NCBI GenBank assembly: GCA_023426575.1
Contig: JAFAAL010000038.1
Location: 1-24,229 of the forward strand
Source: Bacillota bacterium
GTDB taxonomy: Bacteria > Bacillota > Clostridia > Saccharofermentanales > DTU023
Direction of reading: 5' to 3'
DNA: 24,229 nt
Under the pieces are notes generated by a model that was not told the origin of the DNA, did not search any database, and saw only the letters and a program-made list of their open reading frames with translations. The translations under genes were made by a program, and so were the position numbers. The first letter of the stretch is position 1; each line of letters opens with the position of its first letter. Below, piece after piece: positions 7,393 through 13,805 of this stretch.

Positions 7393-8325
7393 ATGGCTCA
7401 ATACTATCGCATCGAAGAAAAGGCGCTGATCGCCAGTGCCGAAGTGCCAGAGGAGGCTCTCTACATTGCCTATCTCAGCTTAGCTGAACTCCGCCGAGAC
7501 GCCACAAAGCTCGGCCTCGAACACGAGGCCCTCGAACTTCTGCAGGAGCAAAATCTCCAAAATACCTTGACCGTCTGGGACGATTTCAGCCTCGGCCTCC
7601 TGACACTCCCCGACGTCGTCCGCGCCATCGATCACACCGACCTCATCGGCATCTACCTCGACAGCCGTAAGCTCCTGATCATCGACCTCTGGGATTCGGA
7701 TCACTCGACGGAAAAGTGCTTTGCCACCGCGCTGGGCAACAAGATGCGTGAACTCAGCCTCGGCCGCGTCCTCTACCTCTTTATCAAGGAGCTGACCAAG
7801 GGGCACTTCCAACACTACAGTGCCTTCCAGCGCCAGATCAACGAACTCGAGCGCTCAAGTCTCGAGACCCAGGACAAGAGTCAGCAGATCGAGCACCGCC
7901 TCAGTACCGTCAGCCACGACATGCTAGTCCTCCACAGCTATTACGAGGAACTCTCAGACTTTCTCACCGAGCTCGAAGAAAACGAAAACGAGATCCTGAG
8001 CGATGACGACCTCGGCTACATCCGCTCCCTCCTCGCGCGCATCGATCACTATAGTAACAATATGAAATTCCTCCGCGAATACCTAGCGGTCGTCCGCGAA
8101 TCCTACCAGGCGCAAGTCGACCTCAAGATGAACGAGATCATGAAGATCTTTACCGTCTTAACCGCCGTCTTCCTGCCCCTGACCCTCCTGGTCGGCTGGT
8201 ATGGCATGAACTTTAAAAACATGCCCGAGCTGGACTGGCGCTACGGCTATCTCAGCGTCATCCTTGCAAGCATTGCCCTGACCGTCGGCATCCTCTACTA
8301 CTTCAAGCGGAAAAAACTCTTCTAA
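7393..8325 (+). CDS. corA: CorA family divalent cation transporter
   Basis: A 310-residue magnesium (or cobalt/nickel) channel of the CorA family (PF01544), which works as a homopentamer. Seen: an N-terminal cytoplasmic alpha/beta domain, a long helical stalk (about 130-250, rich in E, Q, L with little Pro or Gly), then two membrane helices at the C-terminus. The first ends in the selectivity motif YGMNF, and the second is followed by the basic tail KRKKLF. The loop after GMN (KNMPELDW) is acidic as in the family. The start at ATG 7393 is preceded by GGCGGGAG 9 nt upstream; in-frame ATGs at 7366, 7384 and 7387 lack a correctly spaced ribosome site. Confidence 0.93.
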   Translation: MAQYYRIEEKALIASAEVPEEALYIAYLSLAELRRDATKLGLEHEALELLQEQNLQNTLTVWDDFSLGLLTLPDVVRAIDHTDLIGIYLDSRKLLIIDLWDSDHSTEKCFATALGNKMRELSLGRVLYLFIKELTKGHFQHYSAFQRQINELERSSLETQDKSQQIEHRLSTVSHDMLVLHSYYEELSDFLTELEENENEILSDDDLGYIRSLLARIDHYSNNMKFLREYLAVVRESYQAQVDLKMNEIMKIFTVLTAVFLPLTLLVGWYGMNFKNMPELDWRYGYLSVILASIALTVGILYYFKRKKLF

Positions 8326-8353
8326 AGAAAAGAGCTGCCAGACTTGGCAGCTC
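8326..8353 (-). terminator. Rho-independent terminator of tRNA-Arg (minus strand)
   Basis: A perfect 9-bp stem (GAGCTGCCA / TGGCAGCTC) with a 4-nt loop. On the minus strand it is followed by TTTTCT and begins only 2 nt after the CCA end of the tRNA. On the plus strand there is an A-rich side but no T-tract, so it may terminate corA only weakly. Confidence 0.85.
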
Positions 8354-8355
8354 AC

Positions 8356-8430
8356 TGGCGTCCCCGGCAGGAATCGAACCTGCGTCCACAGCTCCGGAGG
8401 CTGTTACCCTATCCACTAGACCACGGGGAC
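8356..8430 (-). tRNA. tRNA-Arg (anticodon CCG)
   Basis: A cloverleaf on the minus strand: acceptor stem GTCCCCG / CGGGGAC, anticodon stem ACAGC / GCTGT enclosing the 7-nt loop CTCCGGA (anticodon CCG, reading CGG), T-arm GCAGG TTCGATT CCTGC, discriminator G and an encoded CCA (8358-8356). It lies downstream of a minus-strand membrane protein gene and is closed by its own terminator. Confidence 0.95.
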
Positions 8431-8435
8431 ATAGA

Positions 8436-8456
8436 GCCATCTGTCGATCAGATGGC
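8436..8456 (-). other. Hairpin immediately 5' of tRNA-Arg
   Basis: Inverted repeat GCCATCTG / CAGATGGC with a 5-nt loop, 5 nt upstream of the mature tRNA end. On the minus strand it is followed by TCTATG, not a T-tract. It may be a leader of the pre-tRNA or a weak terminator of the upstream gene. An A/T-rich stretch with TAAAAT lies just upstream of it on the minus strand and could be the tRNA -10 element. Confidence 0.45.
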
Positions 8457-8493
8457 GAAAATATTTTAGGCAAAAGCCCCATGAAACGCAAGT

Positions 8494-9351
8494 CTAACGA
8501 CGGCGTCTCCTCTGCTCCTGATCGCGATAGTATTCAGCCTCTTCACGGCGCAGACGACGGTTCTTGGCCGCCATGCTGAGGCGCAGACCGACGAGTATCA
8601 AGGCGAGAATGGCAGCGGCCACGGCGCCACCGATGTAGATCCACTTGTTCAGCCCATTGGGATCTACCGCGGCATTCGCCTGTGCCTGGATCTCCTCCTC
8701 GCTGAGCCCCCGATTGCTCTGCTCTTGGACAAAGCCGATGGTCTCCTTGGGATTCTTGCCACGGTCAATACGGATTTTCAGCTCTGCATTCGGGGGAACG
8801 TCGTTATTGGCGGTAGGGATCGCAATATTGGCGACCTCGGCAGCAGGTCCCGTATTGATATCGTAGATGTAGGGATCCGTGGCGTCGGTCTGACCCTTGG
8901 ATGCCTTGAGGGTATAGGTGTTGCCCTGAGGGATAACGGTAAACTGGAAACTCGTATCGGGAATGTTGAAGTTCAGCTCATTTGTGCCGAGGGGCAGGGC
9001 GTACTCGTGCTGCCAGTTGTTCTCGGGAGAGAGCTGTAAGCTGACGGCGTAGATATTATTGCCATCGGGGATGGCCACGACGTTCAAGAAGTCGGGAATC
9101 TCTGACTCGGGGATGTCTGACCAGTCGATCTTGACGACACTTTGAATCTCGTTGAGCGGCTGATCCTCGACCAGTTCCTCCTCGTCACCAGGGTTCTCTA
9201 CGCCCTCAGGCGGGCTTGTATTCTCTTCAGCCCAGACGGGGACAGCTCCCAGGACCCCAGGCAAGAAGAGGAGCGCAGCCAAGAGGCAGCTGGCCAAGAG
9301 GCGTAAGAGAAGAGGTCTGGCCTCCCGTGTTCTAGCATTGTCAGTTGTCAT
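8494..9351 (-). CDS. Secreted, single-pass membrane protein of unknown function
   Basis: A 285-residue protein. A signal peptide is clear: basic residues, then LLLRLLASCLLAALLFLPG, with likely cleavage after VWA (about residue 41). The extracytoplasmic part (about 42-230) begins with an acidic Pro/Glu linker and continues as a probable beta-rich domain (alternating polar and hydrophobic residues, several Asn/Asp-Gly turns). A C-terminal helix (about 237-258) is followed by a strongly basic cytoplasmic tail ending in RRRRR. The tail order resembles a sortase substrate, but there is no LPxTG-type motif before the helix, so it is more likely a stable type I membrane protein. The start at ATG 9351 has GGAGG 5 nt upstream; the in-frame ATG at 9369 does not. 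I do not recognise the family. Confidence 0.75.
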   Translation of the reverse strand: MTTDNARTREARPLLLRLLASCLLAALLFLPGVLGAVPVWAEENTSPPEGVENPGDEEELVEDQPLNEIQSVVKIDWSDIPESEIPDFLNVVAIPDGNNIYAVSLQLSPENNWQHEYALPLGTNELNFNIPDTSFQFTVIPQGNTYTLKASKGQTDATDPYIYDINTGPAAEVANIAIPTANNDVPPNAELKIRIDRGKNPKETIGFVQEQSNRGLSEEEIQAQANAAVDPNGLNKWIYIGGAVAAAILALILVGLRLSMAAKNRRLRREEAEYYRDQEQRRRRR

Positions 9352-9402
9352 TATGCCCTCCGCATTCATTTCGGAATCTAGAATTCTAAGTCAATAGACA
9401 TC

Positions 9403-9431
9403 ATTATAGTCAGAAATCTCAAGAGAGTCCA
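9403..9431 (-). promoter_or_regulatory. Promoter of the signal-peptide membrane protein gene
   Basis: On the minus strand: -35 TGGACT (9431-9426), 17-bp spacer, perfect -10 TATAAT (9408-9403). It is divergent from the rpmH promoter. Confidence 0.65.
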
Positions 9432-9460
9432 TCACTCAGGAGAACTTCCTGCCGGATGGC

Positions 9461-9489
9461 TTGACTTGCGCTTTGTCCTAGCTCATAAT
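9461..9489 (+). promoter_or_regulatory. Promoter of rpmH and the downstream housekeeping operon
   Basis: -35 TTGACT (9461-9466), 17-bp spacer, -10 CATAAT (9484-9489). The predicted transcription start is near 9496, leaving a 5' leader of about 30 nt before rpmH. Confidence 0.8.
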
Positions 9490-9526
9490 TGACGAGCTAT
9501 TGCAATAACGAAGCGGAGGTGAAAGC

Positions 9527-9661
9527 ATGAAACGTACATATCAGCCGAAAAAGCGCCAACGTAAGACAGAACATGGCTTCCGTAAGCGCATGGCTACCCG
9601 TAGCGGTCGCAATGTGCTTCGTAGACGTCGCCTAAAGGGCCGTAAAAAGCTCAGTGCCTAA
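9527..9661 (+). CDS. rpmH: Large ribosomal subunit protein L34 (bL34)
   Basis: The 44-residue protein MKRTYQPKKRQRKTEHGF... ends with KGRKKLSA, full length for L34 and matching the family throughout (N-terminal KRTYQP, central HGFRKRMATRSGR). It is a very basic component of the 50S subunit near the tunnel region. GGAGGT stands 6 nt before ATG 9527. It is the first gene of the conserved rpmH-rnpA-yidD-yidC block; its stop codon overlaps the first base of a terminator-like stem. Confidence 0.98.
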   Translation: MKRTYQPKKRQRKTEHGFRKRMATRSGRNVLRRRRLKGRKKLSA

Positions 9662-9690
9662 GACCGCAGCTCTGTGGTCTTTCTTTTTGT
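9661..9690 (+). terminator. Terminator/attenuator between rpmH and rnpA
   Basis: AGACCGCA / TGTGGTCT forms an 8-bp stem with one G-U pair and a GCTC loop, followed by TTCTTTTTGT. Partial termination here would keep L34 mRNA more abundant than rnpA mRNA. Confidence 0.75.
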
Positions 9691-9704
9691 CTGAACGCTG
9701 AACG

Positions 9705-10091
9705 ATGCGCCTCGCGGGCTGCCACTGGATCAAGGAGAATCACCGCTTTCGGCGGCTCTATCGACGTGGCCGTTTCCATAACACTCCCGCAGTCACTCTC
9801 TATTATCGCCAGCACCAGCGCGGCAAGCCGCAGCTCGCTGTGGCGGTCTCTCGCAAACTCGGGGGCGCCGTCCAGCGCAACTTTGCCAAGCGGCGACTGC
9901 GCCATCTGCTGCGTGATCTTGCCCCGGAACTGCGGGCAGGGACCGAGCTCATCCTCATGGCGCGAGCAGAGATCCTCACGCGCCCGTTTGCGAGCTGTCA
10001 AACGGAGCTAAGAGAGGCACTCAGGCGTCTCGAGCTCTTGCGTCCAGAGCCAGCCGCAGCTGATTCTGAGAGCCCATGCCCAAGAAAGTAA
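9705..10091 (+). CDS. rnpA: Ribonuclease P protein component
   Basis: A 128-residue basic protein that binds RNase P RNA and helps it recognise pre-tRNA 5' leaders. Family features: the N-terminal FRRLYRRGR segment, the central beta strands (QLAVAVSRKLGGAVQRN), and the RNR-type helix RNFAKRRLRHLLRD (about 58-71). The C-terminal tail (after about 112) is Pro/Ala/Glu-rich and not conserved. The ATG at 9705 has no visible Shine-Dalgarno sequence, and no other ATG fits; translation may be weak. It overlaps yidD by 16 bp, the usual compact arrangement. Confidence 0.95.
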   Translation: MRLAGCHWIKENHRFRRLYRRGRFHNTPAVTLYYRQHQRGKPQLAVAVSRKLGGAVQRNFAKRRLRHLLRDLAPELRAGTELILMARAEILTRPFASCQTELREALRRLELLRPEPAAADSESPCPRK

Positions 10092-10315
10092 ATCCCCTCC
10101 AATATCTCCTACTCTTGCCCCTGCGTTTCTATCGGCGCTTTATCTCGCCCTATAAACCAGCGGTCTGTCGCTTCGAGCCCAGCTGCTCGGCCTATATGCA
10201 AGAGGCGATCATTGTGCACGGAGCGTTCAAGGGCTTCTGGCTCGGGCTCAAGCGAATCTGTCGCTGCCACCCCTGGAGCCGTGGAGGCTATGACCCCGTA
10301 CCGCCGAGAGACTAG
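10076..10315 (+). CDS. yidD: Membrane protein insertion efficiency factor YidD
   Basis: A 79-residue YidD (PF01809), a small membrane-associated protein that assists YidC-dependent insertion. Typical pieces are RFYRRFISPYKPAVCRFEPS, CSAYMQEAI, and the C-terminal CRCHPWSRGGYDPVP with three conserved cysteines and the GGxDPVP motif. The ATG at 10076 lies within the end of rnpA; GAGAG is a weak ribosome site. After the stop, a short GC-rich inverted repeat (AGCG / CGCT, 10314-10328) is followed by six T, a possible weak terminator. Confidence 0.96.
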   Translation: MPKKVNPLQYLLLLPLRFYRRFISPYKPAVCRFEPSCSAYMQEAIIVHGAFKGFWLGLKRICRCHPWSRGGYDPVPPRD

Positions 10316-10391
10316 CGAGCGGCGCGCTTTTTTGTTACACTAATCGAGTTGCATAAAGAACTAGAAGTATTTGGGAGGCGTAGCACTCACT

Positions 10392-11393
10392 ATGTTTTTT
10401 GAACCCCTCTTGATGGGGCTGATGGATCCCTTTGCAGGTCTCTTTGGCCTAATCATGAACAAGATGGTCGCCTGGCTCGGCAGTTATGGGCTCGCGGTCA
10501 TCGTCTTTACCGTACTCTTGATGATCTTGTCTTTTCCGCTTGGCATTAAGCAGAAGAAGAACATGCTCAAGCAGTCCGCTCTGCAAGATGACATCAATGA
10601 GATTCAGCGCCTCTATCCCAAGGATATGCAAATGCAGAATCAGCTCCGCATGGAGCTGATGAAGCAGCATGGCATCTCACAGACGGGGGGCTGTCTCCCC
10701 ATGCTCTTGCAGATGCTGGTCTTTTTCTCCATGTGGCGGCCCATACAGCAACCTCTGCACTTTATCGGCCAGGTCTCCATGGAGAATCTCGAAAAGATGA
10801 GGGCATTCCTCGTCAGCAATCAGTGGCTGCCTGAGGCTTTTTCCGAAAAGGCCCTGATGCGATCCGATATCCCCATTATCGATGCTCTGAGTAAAAATGG
10901 AAAAGCGCTCTACGGAGTGGTCGAGAATGGTTGGATGGAATTACGGCAGTTGATCGACTTGAACTTCCTGGGTCTGGATCTCGGCATGCGGCCGTCGCTC
11001 AACCCGCGTCTCCTCTTCGGCGCGGAGACGTGGCGGACTTATCTCCCTCTCCTTATCTTGCCTGCCCTCACTCTGATCACGATGATCATCCAGATGCAGC
11101 TTGCCAAGCTCGAACAACCCGGCTACAGATCTAAAGAGGAGCGGGAGCGTGAAAAGCGCAATCCGGCCAAGGCTGGGCAGAATCCCGATCCCACTGCAGG
11201 GATGATGAAGACGATGAATTATGTCTTCCCCGTCATCATGCTCTTTACAGTCTTCTCCTTCCCGACAGCCATGGGCCTCTTCTGGGTGGTGCGTAACCTC
11301 ATGATGATCCTGCAGTCTCTCCTCACATATAACCTATATCACCGCCCCTTTAAACAGAGGACTGCGGACTTGAGCGCGAAAAGGAGAACTTAA
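10392..11393 (+). CDS. yidC: Membrane protein insertase YidC/Oxa1 family
   Basis: A 333-residue insertase that places proteins in the cytoplasmic membrane, alone or with SecYEG. Seen: a membrane helix ending in FPLGIKQKK (about 34-55), the charged cytoplasmic helical hairpin (about 56-95), GGCLPMLLQMLVFFSMWRPI (99-118), and two to three further helices, the last two around PLLILPALTLITMI and MNYVFPVIMLFTVFSFPTAM. No lipobox is present, as in many clostridial YidC proteins. The position that carries the conserved groove Arg/Lys is Met44. The start at ATG 10392 has GGGAGG 13 nt upstream; the in-frame TTG at 10371 contains that site and cannot use it. Its stop and the jag start share one base. 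Confidence 0.95.
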   Translation: MFFEPLLMGLMDPFAGLFGLIMNKMVAWLGSYGLAVIVFTVLLMILSFPLGIKQKKNMLKQSALQDDINEIQRLYPKDMQMQNQLRMELMKQHGISQTGGCLPMLLQMLVFFSMWRPIQQPLHFIGQVSMENLEKMRAFLVSNQWLPEAFSEKALMRSDIPIIDALSKNGKALYGVVENGWMELRQLIDLNFLGLDLGMRPSLNPRLLFGAETWRTYLPLLILPALTLITMIIQMQLAKLEQPGYRSKEEREREKRNPAKAGQNPDPTAGMMKTMNYVFPVIMLFTVFSFPTAMGLFWVVRNLMMILQSLLTYNLYHRPFKQRTADLSAKRRT

Positions 11394-12364
11394 TGAGTTT
11401 TATTGAAAAACAGGCCAAGACAGTAGACTTGGCCATAGAGGCCGCTCTCGCTGAACTGGGTGTCACGGCTGATGAGGCGCTCATCGAGGTCCTCGATGAG
11501 GGCGAGAGTGGCGGACTCCTCGGCTTCGGCCGCAGACCTGCCTGCGTGCGCGTCAGTGTCAGTGAGGGTGAGGCGCCCGAGATTCCCAAACTGCCGGATG
11601 AGGAGATCGATCAGGACTTTGAACTGCCTGACTTTACCGACTATGCCGCCCTCGCCCCGAGTGAAGAGGGAGGACGGACGGAGCGACGTGCTGAGCGCCG
11701 TGAGCGCTCTGGCCAGGGGGCTAGAGGGCAGCGCTCCGAGCAGAAGAAGCCGTCTGAGCGCCGCCGCGGATCGAGATCTCAGGGACAGCGTGATGAGCGC
11801 TCTAGTCAGCGCCGCGAGCGTGAGCTGGATCGCCCGCGTCAGTCTGTGGAGAAGCAGGAGAGACGTGAGCCCAAACCGCGCGCCGAGCTCAATGAGAGCG
11901 AGAAGAAGGAGATGGAGGAGCGCTGCTTCGATTTCCTTGCTGGGATTCTGAGAGGACTGGAAATTCACGGGACGATGGCCTCCTTCTATGACGATGAGGG
12001 CTGTCTGCACGTCGAGGTCGACGGGGATGAGCTCGGCCATGCCATCGGGCGTGGTGGAGAGAATCTCGAGGCCATTCAGTATCTGACCACTCTGGCCATG
12101 AACAAGGGGCGAGAAGATTATTTTAGAATCATGCTGGACATCGGCAAGTATCGGGAGAAGAACTACCGCATCTTGCGTCAGCGGGCCGAGGATGCTGCCT
12201 ATCGTGTGCTCGACTCGGGACGTCAGCAGAGTCTGCCCCCCATGCAGGCGAGCGACCGTCGTGTCGTCCACCTCGTCGTGGCGGGGATCGAGGGCGTCTA
12301 TTCGATCTCGCAGGGGGCCGAGCCCCGTCGCCGAGTCGTCATTCGCCGCGCCAATGAGAGATGA
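11393..12364 (+). CDS. khpB: RNA-binding protein KhpB (Jag), with long charged linker
   Basis: A 323-residue protein of the Jag/KhpB/EloR family, an RNA-binding regulator linked to cell elongation and division. Domain order: Jag-N (1-58, with the hallmark GLLGFGRRPA), a low-complexity linker (about 85-170) very rich in R, E, S and Q, a KH domain (about 172-255, with the GxxG loop IGRGGE), and an R3H domain (about 262-320, R289-H293 as the RxxxH motif). Known members are about 200-250 residues, so the extra length is the linker. AAGGAGA precedes ATG 11393. The neighbour yidC is the conserved partner gene. Confidence 0.94.
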   Translation: MSFIEKQAKTVDLAIEAALAELGVTADEALIEVLDEGESGGLLGFGRRPACVRVSVSEGEAPEIPKLPDEEIDQDFELPDFTDYAALAPSEEGGRTERRAERRERSGQGARGQRSEQKKPSERRRGSRSQGQRDERSSQRRERELDRPRQSVEKQERREPKPRAELNESEKKEMEERCFDFLAGILRGLEIHGTMASFYDDEGCLHVEVDGDELGHAIGRGGENLEAIQYLTTLAMNKGREDYFRIMLDIGKYREKNYRILRQRAEDAAYRVLDSGRQQSLPPMQASDRRVVHLVVAGIEGVYSISQGAEPRRRVVIRRANER

Positions 12365-13797
12365 GTCCGAAGAGAGAACTGAGAAGACATTTTACAGCCG
12401 ATGAGGCAGCCGACTGCATTGTTGCCTTTGCCACACCGCCAGGTCAGAGTGCCTTGGCGGTGCTGCGCATTTCAGGGCCTGCGGCCTTTGCCCTCGTCGA
12501 TGCCTGTTTTGAGCCGCGCGGTCAGAGGCCGCGAGCGCTCGATCTGCCGGCCTACAGCATGAGCTACGGCTACTGGTACGACCAGGTGGGGCAGGCCCTC
12601 GACGAGGTGGTCATTGCAGGCTTCCGCGCGCCGCATTCTTACACGGGAGAGAATCTCGTCGAGATCTCCTGCCATGGCGGCCATGCGCCGCGACAGCTCG
12701 TCTTGGACTCGCTCTTGGCCCTTGGGGCGCAGGCGGCGGAGTCAGGCGAATTCAGCCGTCGAGCCTTCCTGAACGGCAAGCTCGACCTCTCACAGGCCGA
12801 GGCCGTCATGGACCTGATTGCTGCCGTCTCGGAGACCCAGGGGAAGCTGGCCCTGGCGCAGCGGCGCGGGGCGATTCGCCACGAGGTCGAGGCGCTGAGC
12901 CAGAGTCTCTACAGCGCTCTGGCCAAGCTCGAAATGGTCCTGGAATTTGAAGATTCTGAGGGCTTCAGCCTCGGGGAGGAAATGCTCGAGGAGCTCTATG
13001 CCGTCAGGGAGCAGATGCAGGCGCTCCTTCTGACTTTCCGCCAGGGGCGGGTGATCCGCGAGGGCTTCAAGGTTGTCATTTCAGGGCGGAGCAATGCCGG
13101 CAAGTCCTCGCTCTTGAACGCGCTCCTCGGGGAGGAGCGGGCGATTGTCACAGATATTTCGGGGACGACCCGTGACCGCCTCGACAGCTTTATCGAGATT
13201 GCAGGGATTCCAGTACAGATCACCGATACGGCGGGGCTGCGCGAGTCCGATGATCCCGTGGAGCGAGAGGGCATGCGCCGGGCCGAGAGAGCCGTGGCCG
13301 AGGCCGATCTCGTCCTGCGCCTCTTGAATCCAGACTTTTCGACTGAGGAGATGGCGGCAGAGTTTCAGGCGATCGACCGCCTGATCGAGGATGGCAAGGC
13401 CGTGGCCCTCCTCCTCGGCAAAGATGATCTCGACTGGCCCAGAGAGCGGGTGGACGAGATACGCGAGCGCTATCCGGAGCTGAGGCTCCAGGCTTTTTCC
13501 AAATATGATGAGGAGCTGGTCCGTGCTTTGAAGTCGCTGATTTCGGCTCAGTATGAGGCCCTAGCCACGGGGAAGCGGGCCGATGTCATGCTCTCCAACA
13601 GCCGGCAAAAGGCCTGCCTCGAGAGAAGTCTTGAGCTTCTGACGGAGGGGATTGAGGCGCGTGAGGCCGAGCTCCCCCTCGAACTGGTCGCTGCCTGTGT
13701 GCGGGCGGCGATTGACCACCTGGCCGAGATCAGCGGCGAGAATGTCTCCGAGACGCTGGTCGAGGCGATTTTTAGCCGCTTTTGTGTCGGCAAATAG
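12361..13797 (+). CDS. mnmE: tRNA uridine-34 modification GTPase MnmE
   Basis: With MnmG it forms the complex that adds a (carboxy)aminomethyl group to U34 of several tRNAs, using methylene-tetrahydrofolate, FAD and GTP. 478 residues, normal length. Seen: N-terminal folate-binding domain, helical domain, inserted G domain (about 235-400) with G1 GRSNAGKSS (242-250), G2 SGTTRD (267-272), G3 DTAGLR (289-294), and the C-terminal FCVGK with catalytic Cys475. The G4 motif reads GKDD (353-356) instead of NKxD, so the guanine-contacting Asn is missing. ATG 12361 overlaps the jag stop in an ATGA. Confidence 0.97.
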   Translation: MSPKRELRRHFTADEAADCIVAFATPPGQSALAVLRISGPAAFALVDACFEPRGQRPRALDLPAYSMSYGYWYDQVGQALDEVVIAGFRAPHSYTGENLVEISCHGGHAPRQLVLDSLLALGAQAAESGEFSRRAFLNGKLDLSQAEAVMDLIAAVSETQGKLALAQRRGAIRHEVEALSQSLYSALAKLEMVLEFEDSEGFSLGEEMLEELYAVREQMQALLLTFRQGRVIREGFKVVISGRSNAGKSSLLNALLGEERAIVTDISGTTRDRLDSFIEIAGIPVQITDTAGLRESDDPVEREGMRRAERAVAEADLVLRLLNPDFSTEEMAAEFQAIDRLIEDGKAVALLLGKDDLDWPRERVDEIRERYPELRLQAFSKYDEELVRALKSLISAQYEALATGKRADVMLSNSRQKACLERSLELLTEGIEAREAELPLELVAACVRAAIDHLAEISGENVSETLVEAIFSRFCVGK

Positions 13798-13805
13798 CTT
13801 GAGAT

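Noticed and set aside
9370..9526. Replication origin next to rpmH
   Set aside because: No DnaA box, no AT-rich unwinding tract and no dnaA gene; the gap is explained by two divergent promoters.
11390..12271. Long minus-strand open frame (293 codons) opposite jag
   Set aside because: It is the complement of a strongly coding gene with three recognised domains; GC-rich coding DNA often leaves the opposite strand open. No ribosome site or family match.
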